Both the position numbers and the translations under genes were made by a program. Below, piece by piece: positions 29,726-37,675 of a stretch of 64,000 nucleotides of DNA (its first letter is position 1; each line of letters begins with the position of its first letter). This stretch comes from Mycobacterium paragordonae (GTDB lineage: Bacteria; Actinomycetota; Actinomycetes; Mycobacteriales; Mycobacteriaceae): the NCBI RefSeq assembly GCF_003614435.1, contig NZ_CP025546.1, positions 1,550,001 through 1,614,000 on the forward strand, read 5' to 3'. The notes under the pieces were generated by a model. That model searched no databases. It saw only the letters and a list, made by a program, of their open reading frames with translations, and had not been told where the DNA came from.

Positions 29726-31135
29726 ATGGTGACTCGTTTGTCCACTGCGGACGCGTCCTTCTACCGGCTGGAAAACACGGCCACCCCGATGTATGTCGGT
29801 TCGCTGTCCATCCTGCGCCGCCCCCGATCCGGATTGAGCTACGAGACGCTGCTGGCCACCGTTGAACAGCGGTTACCGCAGATACCCCGGTACCGCCAGA
29901 AGGTGCGCGAGGTCAAGTTCGGCATGGCCCGGCCGGTGTGGATCGACGACCGCGACTTCGACATCACCTATCACGTGCGGCGGTCGGCGCTGCCGTCCCC
30001 GGGCAGCGACGAGCAACTGCACGAGCTGATCGCGCGGCTGGCCGCACGGCCACTGGACAAGTCGCGACCGTTGTGGGAGCTGTACCTGGTCGAAGGGTTG
30101 GCCAAGAACCGCGTAGCTCTCTACACCAAATCGCATCAGGCGCTGATCAACGGAATGGGCGCGCTGGAGATCAACCACGTGATCGCCGACCGGACGCGAC
30201 GCCCGCCGGCGTTCCCCGAGGACATCTGGGTGCCCGAACGCGACCCCGGCAGCGCCCGGCTGATGATCGGCGCGATCGGCGACTGGATCGCGGGTCCGGG
30301 TGCCCAATTGCGGGCCGTCGGGTCTTCCCTCACCGGGTTGGTGACCAGCTCCACCCAGCTCGTCGAGGCCGGGCGCAGGGTGGTGGACATCGCGCGCACC
30401 GTGGCGCGCGGCACCGCGCCCAGCAGCCCGCTCAACGCCACCGTGTCGCGCAATCGGCGATTCACGGTGGCCCGCGGAAAGCTCGATGACTACCGGGCCG
30501 TGCGGGCGCGCTACGACTGCGACATCAACGACGTGGTGCTTGCCGTGGTGACCGGGGCGCTGGGCAACTGGCTGATGTCGCGCGGCGAGGCCGTCTCGTC
30601 GACGGCGACGGTGCGCGCGCTCGCGCCGCTGTCGGTATACGCCGACGAACAGCTCGACTCGACCGGCCCCGGCCAGGCCATGAGCGAGGTGACACCGTTT
30701 CTGGTCGACCTGCCGGTGGGGGAGGGCAACGCGGTGGTGCGGCTGTCGCAGATCGCCCATGCCACCGAGTCCAACCCCGGAGCGTCCAGCCGGGTGGACG
30801 CCAGGACGATCGTGACACTCTCCGGGTTCGCGCCCCCGACCCTGCATGCGATGGGCATCCGGGTGGCGACCAGCTTCGCGGCCCGCTCCTACAACCTGCT
30901 GATCACGAACGCGCCGGGAGCGCAATCGCAGATGTACATCGCCGGCACCAAGTTGCTGGAAACCTATGCGGTGCCGCCGTTGCTGCACAACCAGGCACTG
31001 GCCATCAGCGTCACGTCCTACAACGGAATGCTGTATTTCGGGATCAACGCCGACCGCGACGCCATGAGCGACGTCGACCTGTTGCCGGGGCTGCTGAGCC
31101 AGGCGCTGGACGAGCTGTTGGAAGCTTCCCGGTAG
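29726..31135 (+). CDS. tgs3: Tgs3-like wax ester synthase/diacylglycerol acyltransferase homologue
   Basis: WS/DGAT-family protein of 469 residues in the Rv3234c/Rv3233c position, where M. tuberculosis has it split in two. Active relatives esterify diacylglycerol or alcohols with acyl-CoA to store triacylglycerol. The condensation motif HHxxxDG is here HQALING (residues 137-143), so the second His and the Asp are replaced. Downstream motifs (NDVVLAVVTGAL, SNVPGP-like ITNAPGA near residue 393) are recognisable. A GAGGAGGA site at about 29708-29716 supports the ATG at 29726; the frame is open upstream but unlikely. Catalytic activity is doubtful given the motif. Confidence 0.88.
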   Translation: MVTRLSTADASFYRLENTATPMYVGSLSILRRPRSGLSYETLLATVEQRLPQIPRYRQKVREVKFGMARPVWIDDRDFDITYHVRRSALPSPGSDEQLHELIARLAARPLDKSRPLWELYLVEGLAKNRVALYTKSHQALINGMGALEINHVIADRTRRPPAFPEDIWVPERDPGSARLMIGAIGDWIAGPGAQLRAVGSSLTGLVTSSTQLVEAGRRVVDIARTVARGTAPSSPLNATVSRNRRFTVARGKLDDYRAVRARYDCDINDVVLAVVTGALGNWLMSRGEAVSSTATVRALAPLSVYADEQLDSTGPGQAMSEVTPFLVDLPVGEGNAVVRLSQIAHATESNPGASSRVDARTIVTLSGFAPPTLHAMGIRVATSFAARSYNLLITNAPGAQSQMYIAGTKLLETYAVPPLLHNQALAISVTSYNGMLYFGINADRDAMSDVDLLPGLLSQALDELLEASR

Positions 31136-31166
31136 ACCGGCGCGGGTACCGATAACATCCATTGAT

Positions 31167-32033
31167 GTGAGCACCCCGAACAACGACGCGCCGGCGAAGG
31201 CGCCGAAGTCCAAAGCCAGTGCGCGGGCCGTCCGCAAGATCTCCAACGACGCTTACGATGCCGAATTGTTCAGGCTGCAAACAGAATTCGTGAAACTGCA
31301 GGAATGGGTCCGGCATTCTCAGTCACGCGTCGTGGTCATCTTCGAGGGACGTGACGGGGCGGGCAAGGGCGGCGCCATCAAGCGGATAACCGAGTATCTC
31401 AACCCGCGGCTCGCCACCATCGCGGCGTTGCCTGCGCCGACCGATCGCGAACGCGGGCAGTGGTATTACCAGCGCTATATCGCCCACCTGCCGGCGAAGG
31501 GGGAGATCGTCCTGTTCGACCGGTCGTGGTACAACCGCGCCGGCGTGGAGAAAGTCATGGGATTCTGCACGGCGCAGGAGTACGTGCTGTTCCTGCGGCA
31601 GACGCCGATCTTCGAGCAGATGCTGATCGACGACGGAATCCTGTTGCGCAAGTACTGGTTTTCGGTCTCCGAGGACGAACAGTTGCGGCGATTCAAAGCG
31701 CGACGCAACGACCCCGTCCGGCAGTGGAAACTCAGCCCGATGGACATGGAGTCGATCTACCGGTGGGAGGACTATTCGCGCGCCAAGGACGAGATGATGG
31801 TGCACACCGACACCCCGGTCAGCCCCTGGTATGTCGTGGAATCGGACATCAAGAAGCATGCCCGGCTGAACATGATGCACCACCTGCTGTCCTCGATCGA
31901 TTATCAGGAAGTGAAGCGGCCCAAGGTCAAGATCCCGAAACGGCCGCTGGTGAGTGGTGATTACAAGCGGCCGCCCCGTGAGTTGTCGACCTACGTCGAC
32001 GACTACGCCGCCACGTTGATCAGCACCACATGA
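31167..32033 (+). CDS. ppk2: Polyphosphate kinase 2
   Basis: PPK2-family kinase that moves phosphate between polyphosphate and nucleoside diphosphates; the M. tuberculosis enzyme (Rv3232c) favours GDP. The 288 residues have Walker A FEGRDGAGKGG (near residue 60), the Walker B-like VLFDRSWYNRAG and the basic lid KARRNDPVRQWKLSP. A flexible Lys/Ala-rich N terminus precedes the core. The GTG at 31167 is the first start. The stop overlaps the ATG of the next gene (ATGA), so the two are co-translated. Confidence 0.95.
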   Translation: MSTPNNDAPAKAPKSKASARAVRKISNDAYDAELFRLQTEFVKLQEWVRHSQSRVVVIFEGRDGAGKGGAIKRITEYLNPRLATIAALPAPTDRERGQWYYQRYIAHLPAKGEIVLFDRSWYNRAGVEKVMGFCTAQEYVLFLRQTPIFEQMLIDDGILLRKYWFSVSEDEQLRRFKARRNDPVRQWKLSPMDMESIYRWEDYSRAKDEMMVHTDTPVSPWYVVESDIKKHARLNMMHHLLSSIDYQEVKRPKVKIPKRPLVSGDYKRPPRELSTYVDDYAATLISTT

Positions 32034-32542
32034 CTCAGGTCTACATCCCCGCCACGCTGGCGATGCTGCAGCAACTCGTCGCCGACGGATCGCTGCAACC
32101 GGTCAGCGGCACGGCCTTCGCGGTGACCCCGACGCTGCGGGAGTCCTACGCCGAAGGCGACGACGAAGAACTCGCCGAGGTGGCGTTGCGGGAGGCGGCG
32201 CTGGCGTCGCTGCGGTTGCTCGCGGTGGAGCACGACGACGGGCTGCCGCCGCGCCGGGCGGTGCTGGCCGCCGACGTCGACCCCGAGAAGGACGGGCTCG
32301 TCTTCCGCCCCGATCTGGACGACGCGGTGGTCAGGTTGTCCGGCCCGGTGCCGATGGACCGGGTGATCGCCGCCTACGTGGACAACGCCGGTGCCGAGCA
32401 GGCGGTGCGGGCGGCCATCGACGTGATAGACGAGGCGGACCTGGGCGACGAGGACGCCGACCTGATCGTCGGCGACGCCCAGGATCACGACCTGGCCTGG
32501 TACGCCACGCAGGAACTTCCGTTCCTGCTGGAGCTGCTCTGA
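32030..32542 (+). CDS. DUF6912-like conserved protein (Rv3231c position)
   Basis: Acidic, apparently soluble protein of 170 residues. It opens MTQVYIPATLAMLQQL and has the family-like segments GTAFAVTPTLRESYAEGDDEELAEVALREAA and LAWYATQELPFLLELL. It is the standard neighbour of ppk2 and the reductase in mycobacteria. No function is known; the ATGA overlap with ppk2 suggests coupled expression. The family number is from memory and should be treated as tentative. Confidence 0.75.
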   Translation: MTQVYIPATLAMLQQLVADGSLQPVSGTAFAVTPTLRESYAEGDDEELAEVALREAALASLRLLAVEHDDGLPPRRAVLAADVDPEKDGLVFRPDLDDAVVRLSGPVPMDRVIAAYVDNAGAEQAVRAAIDVIDEADLGDEDADLIVGDAQDHDLAWYATQELPFLLELL

Positions 32543-32548
32543 ACTAGC

Positions 32549-32575
32549 TACGGAACCGTAAGTTACGGTACCGTA
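32549..32575. promoter_or_regulatory. Tandem operator candidate before the ferredoxin reductase gene
   Basis: Two near-identical palindromes, TACGGAACCGTA (32549-32560) and the perfect TACGGTACCGTA (32564-32575), are 15 bases apart start to start. They end 9 bases before the ATG of the reductase. A related motif lies before desA3. The form suits a TetR-type repressor. Confidence 0.65.
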
Positions 32576-32584
32576 GATTTCGAT

Positions 32585-33718
32585 ATGGGCATCAAGAACG
32601 CGGTACTGTCCGCCAACGTCGTGAACACCCGGCGCCCGGCCGTCGCCGGCGCCGACCGCCACCCCGGTTGGCACGCGTTGCGCAAGCTCGCCGCGCGAAT
32701 CACCACCCCGCTGCTGCCCGACGACTACCTGCGGCTGGCGAATCCGCTCTGGTCGGCACGCGAACTGCGGGGCCGCATCGTGGAGGTCCGGCGCGAAACC
32801 GAGGACTCGGCGACGCTGGTGATCAAGCCCGGCTGGGGATTCAGTTTCGACTACCAGCCCGGCCAGTACGTCGGTATCGGGTTGTTCATCGACGGGCGCT
32901 GGCGCTGGCGGTCGTATTCGCTCACCTCGAGCCCCGTGAGCGCGGGCACGATCACCATCACCGTCAAGGCGATGCCCGAAGGCTTTCTGTCCACCCACCT
33001 GGTTGCCGGTGTCGAACCAGGCACCATTGTGCGGCTGGCCGCACCCCAGGGGAACTTCGTGCTGCCGGACCCGGCGCCGCCGTCGATCCTGTTCCTGACG
33101 GCCGGCTCCGGGATCACGCCCGTGATGTCAATGTTGCGAACATTGGTGCGCCGCAACCAGATTGGCGATATCGCCCACCTGCATTCGGCGCCCACCGAGG
33201 CGGACGTCATGTTTGCCGCCGAGTTGGCCGCACTGGCCAACGCGCACCCCGGCTATCGCCTCTCGGTGCGCGAGACCCGGGCTGCGGGCCGCCTTGATCT
33301 GTCCCGGCTCGATGAGCAGGTGCCCGACTGGCGGGAACGCCAGACCTGGGCGTGCGGGCCGGAGGGCATGCTCGACCAGGCCACCAGGGTGTGGAACGCC
33401 GCGGGCATCGGCGATCGGTTGCACCTCGAGCGGTTCGCGATGGCCAAAGCGGCGCCGGCGGGAGCGGGCGGCACGGTGACATTCGCCCGCAGCGGCAGGA
33501 GTGTCGCCGCCGACGCGGCGACGTCGGTGATGGATGCCGGCGAAGGGGCAGGTGTGCAGATGCCGTTCGGTTGCCGGATGGGTATCTGTCAGTCCTGTGT
33601 CGTCGACCTGGTGGAGGGTCATGTACGTGACCTGCGAACCGGTGAGCAGCACGACCCCGGGACCCGCGTGCAGACGTGTGTGTCGGCCGCATCGGGCGAC
33701 TGTGCGGTCGACATCTAG
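32585..33718 (+). CDS. Ferredoxin reductase partner of DesA3 (Rv3230c-like)
   Basis: Flavin and iron-sulfur electron-transfer protein of 377 residues that supplies electrons to the stearoyl-CoA desaturase DesA3. The FAD domain has RSYSLTS (near residue 108), the NAD(P) domain [11 protein letters not shown], and a C-terminal plant-type [2Fe-2S] ferredoxin domain has [13 protein letters not shown] with the fourth cysteine in VQTCVS. In M. tuberculosis, Rv3230c and DesA3 form the Delta9-desaturase complex. The next gene is desA3, 56 bases on. Paired palindromes cover its promoter region. Confidence 0.95.
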   Translation: MGIKNAVLSANVVNTRRPAVAGADRHPGWHALRKLAARITTPLLPDDYLRLANPLWSARELRGRIVEVRRETEDSATLVIKPGWGFSFDYQPGQYVGIGLFIDGRWRWRSYSLTSSPVSAGTITITVKAMPEGFLSTHLVAGVEPGTIVRLAAPQGNFVLPDPAPPSILFLTAGSGITPVMSMLRTLVRRNQIGDIAHLHSAPTEADVMFAAELAALANAHPGYRLSVRETRAAGRLDLSRLDEQVPDWRERQTWACGPEGMLDQATRVWNAAGIGDRLHLERFAMAKAAPAGAGGTVTFARSGRSVAADAATSVMDAGEGAGVQMPFGCRMGICQSCVVDLVEGHVRDLRTGEQHDPGTRVQTCVSAASGDCAVDI

Positions 33719-33719
33719 A

Positions 33720-33752
33720 GTTACCCACAGGTAACCTACGGGTACGTAGGTT
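33720..33752. promoter_or_regulatory. Overlapping operator candidates before desA3
   Basis: GTTACC-CACA-GGTAAC (33720-33735) overlaps AACCTACG-GGTA-CGTAGGTT (33733-33752); both have perfect arms. The core CTACGGGTACGTAG resembles TTACGGTACCGTAG before the reductase gene. They end 22 bases before the desA3 ATG. A common regulator for both genes is inferred. Confidence 0.65.
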
Positions 33753-33774
33753 ATTCACGATCCACGAGGAGACC

Positions 33775-35067
33775 ATGGCGATCACAGACGTCGATGTATT
33801 CGCGCACCTCACGGACGCCGACATCGAAAATCTGGGCATCGAACTGGACGCGATACGTCGCGATATCGAAGACTCTCGCGGTGAACGGGACGCCCGCTAC
33901 ATCCATCGCACCATCGCCGCACAGCGCGCGCTGGAGTTGTCCGGCCGGGTGATCCTGGCCGCCAGCTCGCGGCGCTCGGCGTGGTGGGCAGGCACCGCGA
34001 CCCTGGCCGTGGCCAAGATCATCGAGAACATGGAGATCAGCCACAACGTCATGCACGGCCAGTGGGACTGGATGAACGACCCCGAGATTCACTCCTCGTC
34101 GTGGGAGTGGGACATGGCCGGCTCGTCCAAACACTGGCGGTACACCCACAACTTCGTGCACCACAAATACACCAACATCCTGGGCATCGACGACGACGTG
34201 GGCTACGGCCTGCTGCGCGTCACCCGCGACCAGCCCTGGAAGCGCTTCAACATCTTCAATCTGGTGTGGAACAGCCTGCTGTTGCTCCTGTTCGAATGGG
34301 GCGTCGGCATGCAGCACGTCGAGATCGGCAAGATCGTCAAGAAGCGGATGGATCACGAAGAGGCCCGCGAGCGGATCGACGAGTTCCTGCTCAAGGCCGG
34401 GCGCCAGGTGGTCAAGGACTACGTCGCATTTCCGGCGCTCACCTCGCTGTCGCCCGGCGCGACGTACTCGTCGACGCTGAAGGCCAATGCGCTGGCCAAC
34501 GTGATCCGCAACGTCTGGGCCAACGCCGTCATTTTCTGCGGCCACTTCCCGGACGGCGCCGAGAAATTCACCAAGACGGACATGATCGGTGAATCCCAGG
34601 GCCAGTGGTACCTGCGGCAGATGCTCGGCAGTGCCAACTTCGAGGGCGGCTGGCTGCTGCGGTTCATGAGCGGCAATCTGTGCCACCAGATCGAGCACCA
34701 CCTCTACCCGGATCTGCCCAGCAACCGGTTGCACGAGATCTCGGTGCGCGTCCGCGAAGTCTGCGACAAATACGACTTGCCTTACACCACAGGTTCTTTC
34801 CTGATGCAGTACGGCAAGACGTGGCGCACACTGGCCAAGCTGTCGCTGCCGGACAAGTACCTGCGGGACGGCGCCGACGACGCGCCCGAGACGCGTAGCG
34901 AGCGGATGTTCGTGGAGCTGGGACCGGACTTCGCGGGCACCGACCCGACGACCGGACGCCGTCGTGGTCTCAAGACGGCGATCGCCACGGTGCGTGGCTG
35001 GCGCCGCAAGAGGCGCTCGGCGGCGGCGGCCACCGCATCCGGCTCCGACGACGACCTGGCGGCTTAA
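33775..35067 (+). CDS. desA3: Acyl-CoA Delta9-desaturase DesA3
   Basis: Membrane stearoyl-CoA desaturase of 430 residues that makes oleoyl-CoA, needed for phospholipids and triacylglycerol. The three histidine boxes of membrane di-iron desaturases are present: HNVMHG, HNFVHHKYTN and HQIEHHLYPDLP. The membrane helices are not very distinct, but SAWWAGTATLAVAK and FNLVWNSLLLLLFEW are candidates. The ATG at 33775 has a GAGGAG site; the frame is open upstream into the operators, so that extension is rejected. It works with the reductase encoded just before it. The tail is Ala/Arg/Ser-rich. Confidence 0.96.
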   Translation: MAITDVDVFAHLTDADIENLGIELDAIRRDIEDSRGERDARYIHRTIAAQRALELSGRVILAASSRRSAWWAGTATLAVAKIIENMEISHNVMHGQWDWMNDPEIHSSSWEWDMAGSSKHWRYTHNFVHHKYTNILGIDDDVGYGLLRVTRDQPWKRFNIFNLVWNSLLLLLFEWGVGMQHVEIGKIVKKRMDHEEARERIDEFLLKAGRQVVKDYVAFPALTSLSPGATYSSTLKANALANVIRNVWANAVIFCGHFPDGAEKFTKTDMIGESQGQWYLRQMLGSANFEGGWLLRFMSGNLCHQIEHHLYPDLPSNRLHEISVRVREVCDKYDLPYTTGSFLMQYGKTWRTLAKLSLPDKYLRDGADDAPETRSERMFVELGPDFAGTDPTTGRRRGLKTAIATVRGWRRKRRSAAAATASGSDDDLAA

Positions 35068-35076
35068 TCTGGTCTA

Positions 35077-36159
35077 GTGCAGGTGTTCGTCGGATCCCAG
35101 GTCTCGCACTGGGATTTTCCGCGGACCACGACCAGCGTCGCCCTGATGGCCGAATTCGGTTGCCAGAACGGACTTTCGGTCACCGACGTGCTCGCCGGCT
35201 CTGGGCTGTCGGAGGCCGACCTGCGTGACCACGAACGGATGATCCTGGGGCGCCAGGAGCTCGCGGTGGCGACGAATCTGGTGAATCTGCTGGGGGATCC
35301 GGCGGACCTGGGCGTGCGGGTGGGCCGCAGCTACTACGTCGGATCCTTCGGCATCTTTGGTTTCGCCTGCCTGACCAGTTCGACACTGGGCGACGCCGTC
35401 CGGTTCGCGGCCCGGTACTACGACCTCAGTTACGGTTTCTGCCTGCCGACCGTCACCGTGGAGGGACCGGAGGTGTCGTTGCGGCTCGACCTGCCCGACC
35501 TGACCGGTCCGGTCGCCGAGTTCCTGACGCGGCGTGACCTGGCGGCGATCGCCCGGGTGATGGGTGAGTTGCTGGGCAGCCCGATCCCGTTCACCTCGAT
35601 CGATTTCGCCGGGCCCGCACCCGAGTCGGGAGATGCCGCGGCCGCCGCCGCGTTCGGCGTGACACCCGGTTACGGCTCGCCGGCCACCGTGGCGCGCTGG
35701 CCGGTGGGGCTGCTGGACAACCGGCTACCGCAGGCCAGCGAGATGAGCAAGGCCATGTGCGAGCAGCAGTGCCAGGCGCTGCTGGAGCGCCGGCGGCAGC
35801 GCACCGGCGTCGCCCGCCGGGTCCGCGACCGGCTGGCCTCGATCGACGGCGAACCGCACACGATCACGGCCGTCGCCCGGCACCTGGCGATGAGCGAGCG
35901 GACCCTGCGGCGGCGGCTGGCCGAGGAGAACACGACCTTCCGGGAACTGGTCGAGGAGGTCCACCGCGTGCTGGCCGAGGAGTTGCTGGCCACCGGCGCG
36001 CTGTCGGTGGAGGACGTGGCGTTGCGGCTGGGCTACGCCGAGGCCACCAGTTTCATCGCCGCGTTCAAGCGGTGGACGGGGACGACGCCGGCCCGGTATC
36101 AGAGGTCGGTAGCCACTCGTTTGGCCGGAATCATGGATTTGCCGACCGCAATCGGCTGA
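35077..36159 (+). CDS. AraC/XylS-family regulator (VirS-like)
   Basis: Regulator of 360 residues. The N-terminal two thirds match the arabinose-binding-like domain of VirS/OruR-type regulators (LLGDPADLGVRVGRSYYVGSFG ... FGFACLTSSTLGDAV). The C-terminal AraC domain has two helix-turn-helices (ITAVARHLAMSERTLRRRL and VEDVALRLGYAEATSFIAAFKRWTG). The GTG at 35077 starts nine bases after desA3. It precedes a flavin monooxygenase, much like virS beside mymA in M. tuberculosis although in the same direction here. I infer that it activates the operon behind it, and possibly senses a fatty acid or sterol product. Confidence 0.88.
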   Translation: MQVFVGSQVSHWDFPRTTTSVALMAEFGCQNGLSVTDVLAGSGLSEADLRDHERMILGRQELAVATNLVNLLGDPADLGVRVGRSYYVGSFGIFGFACLTSSTLGDAVRFAARYYDLSYGFCLPTVTVEGPEVSLRLDLPDLTGPVAEFLTRRDLAAIARVMGELLGSPIPFTSIDFAGPAPESGDAAAAAAFGVTPGYGSPATVARWPVGLLDNRLPQASEMSKAMCEQQCQALLERRRQRTGVARRVRDRLASIDGEPHTITAVARHLAMSERTLRRRLAEENTTFRELVEEVHRVLAEELLATGALSVEDVALRLGYAEATSFIAAFKRWTGTTPARYQRSVATRLAGIMDLPTAIG

Positions 36160-36193
36160 CACCCAGGTGCCGTTCACCCCTAACGTCGGATAC

Positions 36194-37675
36194 ATGACAT
36201 CCAAACCTCGCGTTGTGGTGATCGGGGCCGGCTTCGGTGGTCTCGCCGCCGCCTACGAACTGTCCAAGGACGGGCTTGCCGACGTCACGGTGCTGGAGAA
36301 GGCCGATGGCATCGGCGGCGTCTGGCGGGAGAACACGTACCCCGGCGCCGCGTGCGACGTCCCGTCGAACCTGTACTCGTACTCCTTCGCCCGCAAGACC
36401 GACTGGGGGCGGCGGTACGCAGAGCAGCCCGACATCCTCGGTTACATTCACGACACCGCCGACCGGTTCGGCCTGCGCGGCCTGGTGCGGACCGGCGTCG
36501 AGGTCACCTCCGCCGAATTCGACGAGGGCACCGCGACCTGGCGGGTGGCCACCTCCGCCGGCGACGTCATCGAGGCCGACGTGCTGGTGCCCGCGGTCGG
36601 GCAGCTGTCCCGGCCGGCGCTGCCGAACATCCCGGGACTGGACACGTTCGGCGGCCCGTCGTTCCACTCGGCGCAGTGGCGCCACGACGTCGACCTGACC
36701 GGCAAGCGGGTGGCCGTGCTGGGCACCGGCGCATCGGCGATCCAGTTCGTCCCGCGGATCCGGCAGAACGCGGCGCATGTCACCGTCTTTCAGCGCTCGG
36801 CGCCCTATGTGGTGCCGAAGCTGGACCGCGCCTACACCGACAAGCACCACTCGGCCTTCGCGAAAGTCCCGGGGTTCGCCACCGCCATGCGCGGCACCAT
36901 CTGGGAGACCACCGAACTGCTGGGCTTCGCACTCACCAAGTCGCCCCCGCTGGCGCGCGTGCTGAAGACCCTCGCGCTGTCAAACCTCAAGCGCCACATC
37001 AAGGATCCGGTGTTGCGGGCGAAGCTCACGCCCGACTACCCGATCGGTTGCAAGCGCGTGCTGTTCAGCAGCGAGTGGTATCAGGCGCTCGCGTGCGACA
37101 ACGTCGACGTAGAGACCGGCGCCATCACCGAGGTGACGCCGACCGGCGTGCGCACCGCCGGCGGGCAGCTGCACGAAGTGGACGTGATCGTCTACGGCAC
37201 CGGCTTCAAGGCCACCGAATTCCTGGCCCCGATGACGATCACCGGACGCGAAGGTCGCGACCTGCACACCGAGTGGGCCGAAGGCGCCCGCGCACACCTC
37301 GGCATGGCAGTGCCGGGCTTTCCGAACATGTTCCTGATCTACGGGCCCAACACCAACCTCGGCAGCAGCTCGATCATCCTGATGATGGAGCAGCAGTCCC
37401 GCTATATCCGCCAGATCGTCGAAGAACTGGCCCGCGGCGGAGTGGCCCGGGCATTCGAGGTCCGGCGCGATGTCGAGCAGTCCTACGACGCGGGCGTTCA
37501 GTCCCGGCTGGAGCAAGGGGTGTGGACGACCTGCGACTCCTGGTACCGCACCGAGTCGGGCCGGGTCACCACGAACTGGCCGGGCCTGGTCCACGAGTAT
37601 CAGCGCCGCACCCGATTCGCGGCTCTCGATGACTACCACGAAGTGCTTCCGGTGTCGGCGGAGGTCAACGCATGA
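36194..37675 (+). CDS. Flavin-containing (Baeyer-Villiger-type) monooxygenase
   Basis: NADPH- and FAD-dependent monooxygenase of 493 residues, related to MymA/EthA-like enzymes. It has the FAD fingerprint VIGAGFGGL at the N terminus, the type I Baeyer-Villiger motif FGGPSFHSAQW near residue 158, and the NADPH-binding VLGTGASA soon after; VYGTGFKATEF is the C-terminal flavin motif. It probably inserts oxygen into a ketone or oxidises a heteroatom. The ATG at 36194 is chosen over an upstream GTG, as it starts directly at the FAD strand. The stop overlaps the ATG of the ChoD-like gene. Confidence 0.9.
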   Translation: MTSKPRVVVIGAGFGGLAAAYELSKDGLADVTVLEKADGIGGVWRENTYPGAACDVPSNLYSYSFARKTDWGRRYAEQPDILGYIHDTADRFGLRGLVRTGVEVTSAEFDEGTATWRVATSAGDVIEADVLVPAVGQLSRPALPNIPGLDTFGGPSFHSAQWRHDVDLTGKRVAVLGTGASAIQFVPRIRQNAAHVTVFQRSAPYVVPKLDRAYTDKHHSAFAKVPGFATAMRGTIWETTELLGFALTKSPPLARVLKTLALSNLKRHIKDPVLRAKLTPDYPIGCKRVLFSSEWYQALACDNVDVETGAITEVTPTGVRTAGGQLHEVDVIVYGTGFKATEFLAPMTITGREGRDLHTEWAEGARAHLGMAVPGFPNMFLIYGPNTNLGSSSIILMMEQQSRYIRQIVEELARGGVARAFEVRRDVEQSYDAGVQSRLEQGVWTTCDSWYRTESGRVTTNWPGLVHEYQRRTRFAALDDYHEVLPVSAEVNA

